Shown in pieces: positions 24,440 through 33,337 of a DNA stretch of 64,000 bases. The stretch is taken from assembly GCF_025486315.1 (NCBI RefSeq), contig NZ_JAOOPY010000006.1:62001-126000 (forward strand), written 5' to 3'. Below the pieces are notes generated by a model. That model ran no database searches, was not told the origin of the DNA, and saw nothing but the letters and a program-made list of their open reading frames with translations. How positions within the stretch are numbered: the stretch's first letter is position 1; every line of letters begins with the position of its first letter. The DNA is from Variovorax sp. N23. GTDB lineage: Bacteria > Pseudomonadota > Gammaproteobacteria > Burkholderiales > Burkholderiaceae_C. The position numbers were made by a program, and so were the translations under genes.

Positions 24440-25611
24440 CAGCGGGCGGCCTTGAAGGTCTCGAACTCGATGTTGGCCAGCGTGCCGTCGACCTTGCCGA
24501 CCTTGCGGATGAATTCGTCCTGCACGATGTCGCGCGTCTTGGCGTCGATGCCGATCGGGCCGCGCGGGCTCTCGAACTGCAGGCCCTGGAAGGCGCCGAT
24601 GAGCGTCTGGCCGTCGGCGTTGCCGCCGGTCTTCTTGAGTGCGGCGTAGAGCGCGGCCATGCCGTCGTAGGCGGCCACGCTCATGATGGTGGGGCGGGCC
24701 TTGGCGCCGCGCAGCGCCTTGAAGTCCTTCACGAAGCGCTCGTTCAACGCCGACTTGTGGTGCATCGAGTACGGATACACGGTGGTGATGTCGAGCGCGC
24801 GGTCGCCGATGGCTTCGATGATGGCCTCGTCGACGATGTCGCCGGTGCCGATCAGCTGGATGCCCGCTTCGCTCAGGCCCTTGTCGCGGAACTCCTTGAT
24901 GAAGGCCGGTGCCACGTCGCCGCCGTTGACGAAGGCGAACAGCACGTCGGGCTTGGCGTCCTTCACGCGCTGCATGTAGGGGGAGAAGTCGAGCGTCACC
25001 ATCGGCGTGCGCACGTTGCCGACGATCTCGCCGCCGGCCTTCCTGTAGGCATCGAGGAAGGCGGCTTCGGCGTCATGCCCCGGCGCGTAGTCGGCCACGA
25101 TCACGTAGGCCTTCTTCGAGCCGTTCTTGACCGCCCACTGCGCGATCGGCGGCACCACGTCCGGGTAGGTGAACGAGGTGCGCACCATGAAGGGCGACTT
25201 GGCCGTGAGGTTGGCGGCGGCCGCGTTCATCACCACCATCGGCACCTTGGCCTGCGTGGCGATGGGCGCCACCGACAGCGCGTTCGGCGTGAAGCCGAAA
25301 CCGGCCAGCACCTGCACCTTGTCGCGCGTCACCAGTTCGGTGGCCAGCCGCTTGGCGAGCTCGGGGTTGGGGCCGCCCACGTCCTTCACGATGACCTCGA
25401 CGCGCTTGCCGGCGACGGTCTCGCCGAACTGCTGCTGGTAGACCTTGATCCCGGCCTCCATCTGCTTGCCGAATTCCGCGAAGGGGCCGGACATTTCGGC
25501 AATCAGGCCGACGCGCACGGTGTCCTGCGCGAAGGCGGCGGGCGCGGCCAGCGCGAGGGTGCAGGCGGCGAGGAGATGGCGGCGGGAGAGGGTGCTGAGC
25601 AATGCGGACAT
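24439..25611 (-). CDS. ABC importer periplasmic binding protein (LivK-type), copy 1
   Basis: 390 residues from ATG 25611 (AAGGA upstream). Signal peptide to ~residue 28 (AAPAAFA-QDTVRVG). Type-I periplasmic-binding fold: RVGLIAEMSGPFAEFGKQME, then KDVGGPNPELAKRLATELV, ATQAKVPMVVMNAAAANLT and FAFVNGGDVAPAFIKEF. The C-terminal block FESPRGPIGIDAKTRDIVQ is nearly the same as in the second binding protein at 29070-30272, so the two are paralogues. It captures the operon's substrate, perhaps aromatic or amide, rather than Leu/Ile/Val. Confidence 0.88.
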   Translation of the reverse strand: MSALLSTLSRRHLLAACTLALAAPAAFAQDTVRVGLIAEMSGPFAEFGKQMEAGIKVYQQQFGETVAGKRVEVIVKDVGGPNPELAKRLATELVTRDKVQVLAGFGFTPNALSVAPIATQAKVPMVVMNAAAANLTAKSPFMVRTSFTYPDVVPPIAQWAVKNGSKKAYVIVADYAPGHDAEAAFLDAYRKAGGEIVGNVRTPMVTLDFSPYMQRVKDAKPDVLFAFVNGGDVAPAFIKEFRDKGLSEAGIQLIGTGDIVDEAIIEAIGDRALDITTVYPYSMHHKSALNERFVKDFKALRGAKARPTIMSVAAYDGMAALYAALKKTGGNADGQTLIGAFQGLQFESPRGPIGIDAKTRDIVQDEFIRKVGKVDGTLANIEFETFKAAR

Positions 25612-25703
25612 GGAACTGGTTCCTTCGATCGACAAGAAAGACGAGGGCGGTCCCGACGCGCCGACAGCGGCGACGTGCGGGCCGGGAAACGATGCGCCGT
25701 GCC

Positions 25704-26423
25704 TCAGGCGGGCACTTCGGCGATGCCGACGCCCAGCAGCCCATCGAGCAGTGCCGCATCGGCGGCCAGCGCGGCGCTGGTGCCGGCGTGCACGACGGTG
25801 CCGCGTTCGAGCACGATGGCCTGGTGCGTCATCTCGAGCGCGAGCACAGGGTGCTGCTCGACCACGATCGACGCCAGGCCTTCGCCTTCGCACAGGCGGC
25901 GGATCGATGCGGCCAGCTCTTCCACGATGATCGGCGCGAGGCCTTCCATCGGTTCGTCGAGCAGCAGCAGCTTGGGGTTGGTCATGAGGGCGCGGCCGAT
26001 GGCCAGCATCTGCTGTTCACCCCCCGAGAGCTGGTTGCCGTAGTTGCCGCGGCGCTCGCGCAGCCGCGGGAAGAAGCCGTACACGCGCTGCAGGTTCCAG
26101 GGGCCGGGGCTGGCGACCACGGTGAGGTTCTCCTCCACCGTGAGCGAGGGGAACACCTCGCGCTCCTGCGGCACCCAGCCCAGGCCGGTGCGCGCGCGGC
26201 GGTGCGCCGGCCAGCGCGTGATGTCCTCGCCGCACCAGCGGATGGCGCCCTGCGTGACGCGGGTGTTGCCCATCAGCGTCTCGAGCAGCGTGGTCTTGCC
26301 CACGCCGTTGCGACCGAGCACGGCCAGGCTCTGGCCCTCGGCCAGCGTGAAGCCCAGGCGGTGCAGCACGACCGCGTTGCCGTAGCCGGCGACGACGTTG
26401 TCGAAGGCGAGCAGTTCAGCCAT
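25704..26423 (-). CDS. livF: Branched-chain-type ABC importer ATPase
   Basis: 239 residues. ABC ATPase with Walker A GRNGVGKTT, signature LSGGEQQMLAIGRAL, Walker B LLLLDEPMEGLAP and H-loop VVEQH, the LivF version. ATG 26423 overlaps the end of livG by 8 bases. Paired with LivG it energises import through LivH/LivM. The symbol denotes the family position, not proven leucine transport; the operon context suggests a catabolic substrate. Confidence 0.88.
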   Translation of the reverse strand: MAELLAFDNVVAGYGNAVVLHRLGFTLAEGQSLAVLGRNGVGKTTLLETLMGNTRVTQGAIRWCGEDITRWPAHRRARTGLGWVPQEREVFPSLTVEENLTVVASPGPWNLQRVYGFFPRLRERRGNYGNQLSGGEQQMLAIGRALMTNPKLLLLDEPMEGLAPIIVEELAASIRRLCEGEGLASIVVEQHPVLALEMTHQAIVLERGTVVHAGTSAALAADAALLDGLLGVGIAEVPA

Positions 26424-27192
26424 GGGCCACTCCTGCATGCGTGCCGGCGTGGGCGTGGCCCAGGTAGACCTCGCGCACGCGCGGGTCGATGCCGATCTCG
26501 GCAGGTGTGCCTTCGGTCAGGATCTGCCCGGCCACCAGGACCGAGATGCGGCGCGAGAAACGGAAGACGAGTTTCATGTCATGTTCGATGAACAGCACGC
26601 TGATGTCCTGCGGCAGTTCGGCAATCGCTTCGAAGAGTTCGCCGCTCTCGTCCTCGGGCACGCCGGCCGCGGGTTCGTCGAGCAGCAGGATGCGGGGTTT
26701 GGCGGCCATGGCGAGCGCGATCTCCAGCAGGCGCTGCTTACCGTAGGCCAGCTCGGCCACCGGCACGTCGGCCAGGGCGTCCAGCCTCAGGCGGCCGAGC
26801 AGCGCGTGCGCCTCGTCGAACAGCGCCGTGTGACGCACGAGCGGCCGCCACCACACCGCGCCCAGGCCTTCGCGCTCGCTGATGGCGAGCACCACCGACA
26901 GCAGCGGCGTGAGGCTGGGGAACAGCGTGTTGATCTGGAAGGTGCGCGCCAGGCCCATGCGCGCGCGGCGGTCGGCGGCGAAGCCGGTGATGTCCTGGCC
27001 GTCCATCTCGATGCGCCCGGCGGTCGGCCTGATCACGCCGGTCAGCAGGTTGATGAGCGTGGTCTTGCCGGCACCGTTGGGGCCGATGAGTGCCTGGCGC
27101 GCGCCGGGTTCGAGCGAAAGGTGCACGTCGTTCACCGCCTGGAAGGCGCCGAAGCGCACGCCCAGGCCGTGGGTCTGCAGTGCCGGCTTCAT
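26416..27192 (-). CDS. livG: Branched-chain-type ABC importer ATPase
   Basis: 258 residues. Walker A GPNGAGKTT near residue 38, long LivG insert with ARTFQINTLFPSLT, signature region LAYGKQRLLEIALAMA (degenerate, as is common in LivG), Walker B ILLLDEPAAGVP and H-loop FIEHD. The ATG overlaps the stop of livM (ATGA). The longer in-frame reading back to 27783 is a shadow of livM. Confidence 0.88.
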   Translation of the reverse strand: MKPALQTHGLGVRFGAFQAVNDVHLSLEPGARQALIGPNGAGKTTLINLLTGVIRPTAGRIEMDGQDITGFAADRRARMGLARTFQINTLFPSLTPLLSVVLAISEREGLGAVWWRPLVRHTALFDEAHALLGRLRLDALADVPVAELAYGKQRLLEIALAMAAKPRILLLDEPAAGVPEDESGELFEAIAELPQDISVLFIEHDMKLVFRFSRRISVLVAGQILTEGTPAEIGIDPRVREVYLGHAHAGTHAGVAHG

Positions 27193-28148
27193 GGCGCGCT
27201 CCGCTTCGCGAGGCGCGACAGCGCGCCCATGATGCCGCCGCGGCCGACCATGACGGCCGCGATCAGGAAGATGCCGAGCCAGAACATCCAGTACTCCGGG
27301 TTGAGGTCGGCGAAGGCGTCGTGCACCAGCATGTAGACCAGCGCGCCGATCATCCCGCCGTAGAGCCGGCCGGTGCCGCCCAGCACCAGGATGATCAGCA
27401 CCTCGGCCGAGCGGTTGAAGCCGATCGACTCGATGCCGACGAACTGCGTGGTCTGCGCCAGCAGCGCACCGGCCACGCCGGCCACCGAGGCCGACAGCGC
27501 ATAGGCCATGCGCAGGCGCGACGCCACCGGCGAGCCGATCGCCAGCATGCGCTTGCGGCTGTCGTGGATGCCGCGCAGCGCCAGGCCGAAGGGCGAGCGC
27601 AGGATCAGCCGCACGCCCAGGAACATGACGAGCACCACGCCGAAGGCGTAGAGAAAGGCGGTCTTGCCGTAAAGGTCGAACTCGAACAGTCCGAGCACCG
27701 GCCACATGACCATGCCCTGCAGGCCGTCGGTGCCGCCGGTGATGCCCGACAGCCGGTTGGCCAGCTCGGCCAGCAGCACGCACACGCCGATGGTGATCAT
27801 CAGCCGCGTGAGGTCGGCGCCGCGCACCACCAGATAGCTCAGCAGGTAGCCGAGCGCGGCGCAGACGACCAGCGCCACCAGCAGCCCCGTGAAGGGCTCG
27901 CCCCAGCCGTGCTTGGCGAGCAGGCCCGCCGCATAGGCGCCGGCGCCGAAGAAGGCCGCGTGGCCGACGGTGAGGATGCCGGCGTAGCCCAGCGCCATGT
28001 CGAGCGACACCGCGAACAGGCCGAAGATGAGGATCTGGCTCATCAGCGTGAGCTTGTCCGGCAGCAGGAAGAAGCAGGATGCGAGCGCGAGCCAGAAGGC
28101 CACCTCGGCCCAGCGCAGTCGCTGCGGAGAAAGGGTGATGCGCGTCAT
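27189..28148 (-). CDS. livM: Branched-chain-type ABC importer permease
   Basis: 319 residues, roughly ten hydrophobic segments. The LivM signature GYAGILTVGHAAFFGAGAYA lies near residues 46-65 and SPFGLALRGIHDSRKRMLAIG is the ATPase-coupling loop. ATG 28148 overlaps the stop of livH (ATGA). It forms the heteromeric channel with LivH. Confidence 0.9.
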   Translation of the reverse strand: MTRITLSPQRLRWAEVAFWLALASCFFLLPDKLTLMSQILIFGLFAVSLDMALGYAGILTVGHAAFFGAGAYAAGLLAKHGWGEPFTGLLVALVVCAALGYLLSYLVVRGADLTRLMITIGVCVLLAELANRLSGITGGTDGLQGMVMWPVLGLFEFDLYGKTAFLYAFGVVLVMFLGVRLILRSPFGLALRGIHDSRKRMLAIGSPVASRLRMAYALSASVAGVAGALLAQTTQFVGIESIGFNRSAEVLIILVLGGTGRLYGGMIGALVYMLVHDAFADLNPEYWMFWLGIFLIAAVMVGRGGIMGALSRLAKRSAP

Positions 28149-29005
28149 GCGATGCCTTTGCGCGGAATGATGCCGTTGGGCCGCAGCAGCAGCATGACGA
28201 TCATCACGACGTAGATGAGGAAGGCGCCCGCTTCCGGCCAGTAGTACTTGCCGGCCATGTCGACGATGCCGACCAGCAGCGCCGCGACGAAGGGGCCGGT
28301 GATGGTGCCGGCGCCGCCGACGCACACCACGATCAGGAAGTACACGAGGTACTTGAGCGGGAACGACGGCTCCAGCCCGAGCATGCCCAGGCTGAGCGCG
28401 CCGCCCAGGCCCGCCAGGCCGCAGCCCAGCGAGAAGGTCAGAAAAAACAGGCGCTGCACGTGGATGCCGGTGCCGGCCGCCACGCGCTGGTTGTCGACCG
28501 CCGCGCGCACCATCGCGCCGTAGCGCGTCTTGCCGATGCCCAGCAGCAGCACGGCCAGCACGAGCACGCCGCAGAGGATGAGGAAGAGCCGGTAGCGGCC
28601 GACCTCGAGCCCGCCCAGCGACACCCGTCCGTCGAGCAGCGGCGGCAGCTGGAAGGGCTGCATCGTCGGGCCGAAGAAGTAGGTGAAGACGGCGATCGAG
28701 ACGAACACGATGCCGATCGACAGCAGCACCTGGTCGAGCGGGTGGGCCTTGTAGAGCCGCCGGTAGAACGTGAACTCCAGCACCGCGCCGATCAGTGCCG
28801 CGGCGACGAAGGCCGCGGCCAGCGCCGGGAAGAAGCCCACGCCGTAGCGGCTCATCAGCACGCTCGCGGCGTAGCCACCGACCATCGCGAATGTGCCATG
28901 GGCGAGGTTGACGAAGTTCATCAGGCCCATCGTGATGGACAGGCCCACCGCGATGAGGAAGAGGAGCATGCCGTAGGCCACGCCGTCAAAAATAACGATA
29001 CCCAT
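28145..29005 (-). CDS. livH: Branched-chain-type ABC importer permease
   Basis: 286 residues with about eight membrane helices. LivH features: GLMNFVNLAHGTFAMVGGYA near residue 28 and the coupling loop TRYGAMVRAAVDNQRVAAGTG. It precedes livM with an ATGA overlap, and is 64 bases downstream of the second binding-protein gene. Confidence 0.9.
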   Translation of the reverse strand: MGIVIFDGVAYGMLLFLIAVGLSITMGLMNFVNLAHGTFAMVGGYAASVLMSRYGVGFFPALAAAFVAAALIGAVLEFTFYRRLYKAHPLDQVLLSIGIVFVSIAVFTYFFGPTMQPFQLPPLLDGRVSLGGLEVGRYRLFLILCGVLVLAVLLLGIGKTRYGAMVRAAVDNQRVAAGTGIHVQRLFFLTFSLGCGLAGLGGALSLGMLGLEPSFPLKYLVYFLIVVCVGGAGTITGPFVAALLVGIVDMAGKYYWPEAGAFLIYVVMIVMLLLRPNGIIPRKGIA

Positions 29006-29069
29006 GAAATTCCCGTTGTTGGCTGCGCGCCGGTGTCGGGCCGGCGGTGCTGGCTGTGCGCCGCGCTGC

Positions 29070-30272
29070 TTACTTCGCGGCTTCCTTGGCCGGGTCCTTG
29101 ACCTTGTCGAACTTGTCGAACTCGACGTTCACCAGCTTGCCGTCGACCTTCTCGGTCTTGCGGATGTACACCGTCTGCACGATGTCGCGCGTGACCGGGT
29201 CGATCTCGATCGGGCCGCGCGGGCTCTCGAAGCGCAGGCCCTTGAGCGCGTCCATCACCTTGTCGCCCGACACGTCGCCCTTGGTCTTGGCGAGCGCCAG
29301 ATCGATGGCGGCCATGGCGTCGTAGGCGGTCACGGCGAAGTAGCTCGGGCGCATCGAGGTGCCGAACTGCGCGACGAAGTCCTTCACGAACTTCTGGTTC
29401 TTGGGCGAGGGGTGGGCGTACGAGTAGTGGTGCGCGGTGACCAGGCCCAGCGCGACGTCGCCGGTCGCATCGAGGTAGCTGTCGTCGGTCGCTTCGCCGG
29501 TGGCGAAGAGCTTGATGCCGGCCTCGTCCATGCCGCGTTCCTTCCACACCTTGAGGAAGGCCGGGGGCATCACGCCCGAGGGGAAGAAGAAGAACACCGA
29601 CTGCGGCTTGGCGTCCTTCAGGCGCTGCACGTAGGCCGAGAAGTCGGGGTTGTTCATCGGCGTGCGCAGTTCGCCGAGGATCTTGCCGCCGCCTTCCTCG
29701 AAAGCCTTCTTGAAGGCGGTGAACGAATCGGTGCCCGACGCATAGTCGGCCACGACCACGTACGACTCCTTGATGCCGTTCTTGATCATCCAGCGTGCCA
29801 TCGGGTCGGACACTTGCTGCACGGTGAACGACAGCCGCGCCACATACGGCGAGCTGCTGGTGATGGCCGACGACGATGCGTTCATCACGATGGTCGGGAT
29901 CTTCGCCTGCGTGGCGATGGCGCTCACCGCATAGGCGTTGGGGCTGAAGTCGAGGCCGGTGAGGATGCTCACCTTGTCGCGCACGACCAGTTCCTGCGCC
30001 ATGCGCTTGGCGGCATCGGGCGCCGGGCCGGCCGTGTCCTTCTTGATGATCTCGACGGTGCGCCCGGCGATCTTGCCGCCGTGTTCCTTCAGGTACAGCG
30101 CCACGCCGGCGTCGAACTGCCGGCCGTAGTCGGCGTAGGGGCCGGAATAGGTGGCGATCATGCCGATGCGCAGCGGCTCGTCGGCCGCGTGCGCGCTGCC
30201 GAAGGCGCCCATGGCCGTGAGCGCGGCGAGGGCGAGGGTGGCAAGGGTGCTTCGCTTGGTCATCTTCATCAT
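29070..30272 (-). CDS. ABC importer periplasmic binding protein (LivK-type), copy 2
   Basis: 400 residues. Signal peptide ends near residue 29 (GSAHAA-DEPLR). Type-I binding fold: IGMIATYSGPYADYGRQFDA, KDTAGPAPDAAKRMAQELV, ATQAKIPTIVMNASSSAIT, and FFFFPSGVMPPAFLKVW in the hinge strand, C-terminal FESPRGPIEIDPVTRDIVQ. Ser-rich loop residues around 125 would coordinate a carboxylate ligand. It lies directly upstream of livHMGF and is probably the main binding protein, with copy 1 downstream extending substrate range. Confidence 0.9.
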   Translation of the reverse strand: MMKMTKRSTLATLALAALTAMGAFGSAHAADEPLRIGMIATYSGPYADYGRQFDAGVALYLKEHGGKIAGRTVEIIKKDTAGPAPDAAKRMAQELVVRDKVSILTGLDFSPNAYAVSAIATQAKIPTIVMNASSSAITSSSPYVARLSFTVQQVSDPMARWMIKNGIKESYVVVADYASGTDSFTAFKKAFEEGGGKILGELRTPMNNPDFSAYVQRLKDAKPQSVFFFFPSGVMPPAFLKVWKERGMDEAGIKLFATGEATDDSYLDATGDVALGLVTAHHYSYAHPSPKNQKFVKDFVAQFGTSMRPSYFAVTAYDAMAAIDLALAKTKGDVSGDKVMDALKGLRFESPRGPIEIDPVTRDIVQTVYIRKTEKVDGKLVNVEFDKFDKVKDPAKEAAK

Positions 30273-30294
30273 GGAACTCCGAGGTTGGAAGGAA

Positions 30295-31539
30295 TCAGGT
30301 CGTGGCCGTCGGCACGCTCTTCAGGTCGAAGGAGGTGTCGGCCAGTTGCGCGGCGGTGGGCTGCGCGCGTGCGGCGATCAGCTTGCGGCTGTGCATGTGC
30401 TCGGCCGGCTTGTTGACCGAGTGCGCACCGACCAGCACGCCGTCGCGCAGGTAGAACAGGCTGAACTTGTCACTGGCGATGTCACCACGGGTCACGACCT
30501 CGTCGCCGTGCATCGGTAGGCCGGCCATCTGGAACTTGAGGTCGAACTGGTCGCTCCAGAACCACGGCACCGCGGTGTTGGGCTGCTCGCGCCCGACCAC
30601 CACCGAGGCCGCGGCACGCGCACCGTCGTTGGCCGCCTGGATCGATTCGAGCCGCACCCGCGTCGGGCCGCCGGGTACCGGCGCGATCGTCATCGAGGCC
30701 ACGTCGCCGGCCGACAGCACGCGCGGTGCCGAGGTGCGGCCGAAGGCGTCGACCACGATGCCGTTGTCGACCGCCAGGTGCGCCGCCTGCGCCAGCTCGA
30801 CGTTCGGCAGCACGCCGACGCCGAGCACCACCAGGTCGCAGTCCACGCGGTGGCCGTCTGCCAGCTCGACCGCATCGACATGGCCGTTGCTGCCGTGCAA
30901 GGCGCGCACGCCGCGGCCGGTGAGCAGCTCGATGCCGCGGCGCCGATGCGCGTTCTCGACGTAGGCCGACATGATGGGCGGGAAGCTGCGGGTCAGCAGG
31001 TGCGGTTGGGCCTCGACCACCGTGACCTCGACGCCGCGCGTGCGCAGGGCCGATGCCACTTCGAGGCCGATGAAGCCGCCGCCGATGACGCAGGCGCGCT
31101 TCGTGCGGCCGGCCGCGTCGGCCACGCGCAGGGCGTCGTCGAGCGTGCGCAGTTCGAGCACGCCGTCGAGTTCCGCGCCCGGCACCGCGAAGGGCCGGCA
31201 ACGCGCGCCGGTCGTCAGCGCGAGCCAGCCGTAGTCGAGCGTGCGGCCATCGGCCAGCGTGACCGTGCGCGCGCCGGCGTCGACCGCTGCGGCGCGCTGG
31301 CCGAGCTGCAGGTCGATGCGGTTCTGCGTGAAGAAGTCCGGCCCGCGCAGCTGCAACTGGTCGACCGTCGTCTTGCCGGTAAGCAGCCCCTTCGACAGCG
31401 GCGGCCGCTGGTAGGGCAGGTGGCGTTCGTCGCCGAGGATCGTGATCGGTTCCTCGAAGCCGAGTTCGCGCGCGGTGGCCGCGAGCTGCACGCCGGCATA
31501 CGACGCGCCGACGATCACCAGGGTTTTCGCGCCGGGCAT
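30295..31539 (-). CDS. FAD-dependent ferredoxin reductase
   Basis: 414 residues of the pyridine-nucleotide-disulfide fold used by putidaredoxin/rubredoxin reductases. FAD motif TLVIVGASYAGVQLAA at the start, PYQRPPLSKGLL, the NAD(P)H motif CVIGGGFIGLEVASALR near residue 150, the second FAD motif VLSAGDVASM, and a C-terminal reductase domain ending at WFWSDQFDLKFQMAG. It transfers electrons from NAD(P)H to the ferredoxin encoded just upstream (TGATG overlap), and on to the Rieske oxygenase. Confidence 0.9.
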   Translation of the reverse strand: MPGAKTLVIVGASYAGVQLAATARELGFEEPITILGDERHLPYQRPPLSKGLLTGKTTVDQLQLRGPDFFTQNRIDLQLGQRAAAVDAGARTVTLADGRTLDYGWLALTTGARCRPFAVPGAELDGVLELRTLDDALRVADAAGRTKRACVIGGGFIGLEVASALRTRGVEVTVVEAQPHLLTRSFPPIMSAYVENAHRRRGIELLTGRGVRALHGSNGHVDAVELADGHRVDCDLVVLGVGVLPNVELAQAAHLAVDNGIVVDAFGRTSAPRVLSAGDVASMTIAPVPGGPTRVRLESIQAANDGARAAASVVVGREQPNTAVPWFWSDQFDLKFQMAGLPMHGDEVVTRGDIASDKFSLFYLRDGVLVGAHSVNKPAEHMHSRKLIAARAQPTAAQLADTSFDLKSVPTATT

Positions 31540-31862
31540 CAGATCTGCGTCTCGGGCACGCGCACGGTCAGGCCGTCGAGCGCGGCCGTCATCGTGATCT
31601 GGCAGCTCAGGCGGCTGCCAGGCCGGCGTTCGGCGGCGACGCCGTCGAGCAGGTCGTTCTCCATGTCGTCGGCCGGCGGCAGCAGGGCGATGAAGGCGTC
31701 GTCGACGTAGACGTGGCAGGTCGCGCAGGAGCAGGAGCCGCCGCATTCGGCGTCGATGCCGCGCACGTTGTTGCGCACGGCGTTTTCCATCACGCTGCTG
31801 CCGGGCTTGGCGTCGATGGCGCGGGTGCTGCCGTCTTGGAGGATGTAGTGGATCGTGGGCAT
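31539..31862 (-). CDS. Putidaredoxin/adrenodoxin-type [2Fe-2S] ferredoxin
   Basis: 107 residues from ATG 31862 (an in-frame ATG at 31877 is an alternative; neither has a good ribosome-binding site). Four cluster ligands in the C-X5-C-X2-C...C pattern: Cys40, Cys46, Cys49 and Cys87 (ECGGSCSCATCHVYVDD; LSCQIT). This is the vertebrate-type/bacterial P450-and-oxygenase ferredoxin class, distinct from plant-type reductase fusions found with phthalate dioxygenase. It shuttles electrons from the FAD reductase to the Rieske oxygenase. Confidence 0.92.
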   Translation of the reverse strand: MPTIHYILQDGSTRAIDAKPGSSVMENAVRNNVRGIDAECGGSCSCATCHVYVDDAFIALLPPADDMENDLLDGVAAERRPGSRLSCQITMTAALDGLTVRVPETQI

Positions 31863-31884
31863 CGTGGTTATTGGCATCAGGGCT

Positions 31885-33324
31885 TCAGAACATGTCGAAG
31901 TACTCGCGATGTTCCCATTCGCTGACGTCGAGGTTGAAGCGGGCGATCTCCGCTTCCTTGATGTGGCAGAGGTAGTCGACGAAGGTCTTGCCCATTTGTT
32001 CGGTGAGCATGGCGTCGTCGCGCAGGCAGGCCAGCGCATCGCCGAGCGAACGCGGCAGCTGCTGCGCAGGCGTTTCGTAGGGCGCATCGGCCGAGGGGCC
32101 GGGGTCGGTCTGGTTGCGGATGCCGTCGAGCCCGGAGAAGAGTTGCGACGCGAGGTAGAGGTACGGGTTGGCGGTCGGTTCGCCCACGCGGTTCTCGATG
32201 CGCGTCGCCTTCTGGCCAGGGCCGCCGAGCACGCGCAGCATCGCGCCGCGGTTGTCGCGCGCCCAGATGGCGCGGTCGGGCGCCAGTGAAAACGGGCGGT
32301 AGCGGCGGTAGCCGTTGATGGTCGGGCTCGCGAGCGCGGCGGCGCCGCAGGCGTGCGCCTTCAACCCGCCGAGGTAGTGCAGGCCGAGCGGGCTCAGATC
32401 CTGGCCGTCGGCCTCGGGCATGAAGGCGTTCACCCCATCGCGCTTGCGGCGCAGCGACTGGTGCAGGTGCCAGCCGCTGGACATCACGTTCGGGATCTTC
32501 GGCCGGCACATGAAGGTGGCGTGGTAGCCCGCACGCTGGCAGATCTGCTTGATGGCGCTGCGCAGCAGCACCATCGTGTCAGCGGGCAGCACGCCGGCGG
32601 TGGGGCCGAAGGTCAGCTCGAACTGGCTCGGGCCGTATTCGATCTCCAGCGAGCGCAGCGGCAGGCCGAGCGCGATGAGGTTGGATCGCAGCAGCTCCAT
32701 CACCGGGTCGAGCCGGTCGTAGCGCAGCTCGGTGAGGTACTGGTGGCCGTGCGACAGCAGCGACACGCGCGGCGGCTCGCCCGGCTGGCCCGAATCGCCC
32801 AAGCCGAGGCGCGGGTCGTCGAGCTTGAAGACATGGAACTCGACCTCGAGCCCGGCGATGAAGTCCAGGCCGAGCGCGTCGAGCTGCTGGACCGCGCGCT
32901 GCAGGATCTGCCGCGTCGCGAAGGGGCAGGGCTTGCCGTCGGCCATGTACGCATCGCACAGGACCCAGCCCGTGCGCGGCGACCACGGCAGCACCTTGAA
33001 GGTGGCGGGGTCGGCCACGACGGTGAAGTCGGCGCCGCCCTGGAAGCCTTCCATGGCGAAGCCGCCGCCGGCGCTGAACACCGGGAACACGGTCTTGTGC
33101 GAAGTGTCCTTGGCGAGCAGGGTGGAGGTGAGGTTGACGCCGTCCCACAGCGCGTCGCGCGCCTCGCTGGCCACCAGCGTCTTGCCGCGCAGGATGCCGT
33201 GCTGGTCGGGGAACGCGAAGCGCACCACGTCGACCTCGCCGCTGTCGAGCCGGCGCACCAGCTCCTTGGCCTGCTTCTCCTGGTCGTCGGACCAGAGGCC
33301 GAAGCGATTCACGAAATTGCTCAT
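31885..33324 (-). CDS. Glutamine-synthetase-like gamma-glutamyl-amide ligase
   Basis: 479 residues, full-length GS catalytic fold. N-terminal beta-grasp part VVRFAFPDQHGILRGKTL; metal-ligand motif GLEVEFHVF; QFELTFGPTAGVLPADTMVL; FMCRPKIP; HLHQSLRRKRDG; and the C-terminal glutamate-binding stretch ATRIENRVGEPTANPYLYLA. It is longer-looped than GlnA and groups by eye with GlnA3/PuuA/TdnQ-type ligases that glutamylate an amine at the expense of ATP. Its position between a Rieske oxygenase and a ferredoxin strongly suggests that an amine substrate is glutamylated for, or before, oxygenation. The lost regulation (no adenylylation Tyr loop visible) fits a catabolic enzyme. Confidence 0.82.
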   Translation of the reverse strand: MSNFVNRFGLWSDDQEKQAKELVRRLDSGEVDVVRFAFPDQHGILRGKTLVASEARDALWDGVNLTSTLLAKDTSHKTVFPVFSAGGGFAMEGFQGGADFTVVADPATFKVLPWSPRTGWVLCDAYMADGKPCPFATRQILQRAVQQLDALGLDFIAGLEVEFHVFKLDDPRLGLGDSGQPGEPPRVSLLSHGHQYLTELRYDRLDPVMELLRSNLIALGLPLRSLEIEYGPSQFELTFGPTAGVLPADTMVLLRSAIKQICQRAGYHATFMCRPKIPNVMSSGWHLHQSLRRKRDGVNAFMPEADGQDLSPLGLHYLGGLKAHACGAAALASPTINGYRRYRPFSLAPDRAIWARDNRGAMLRVLGGPGQKATRIENRVGEPTANPYLYLASQLFSGLDGIRNQTDPGPSADAPYETPAQQLPRSLGDALACLRDDAMLTEQMGKTFVDYLCHIKEAEIARFNLDVSEWEHREYFDMF

Positions 33325-33337
33325 GGCGTGCCGGGGC

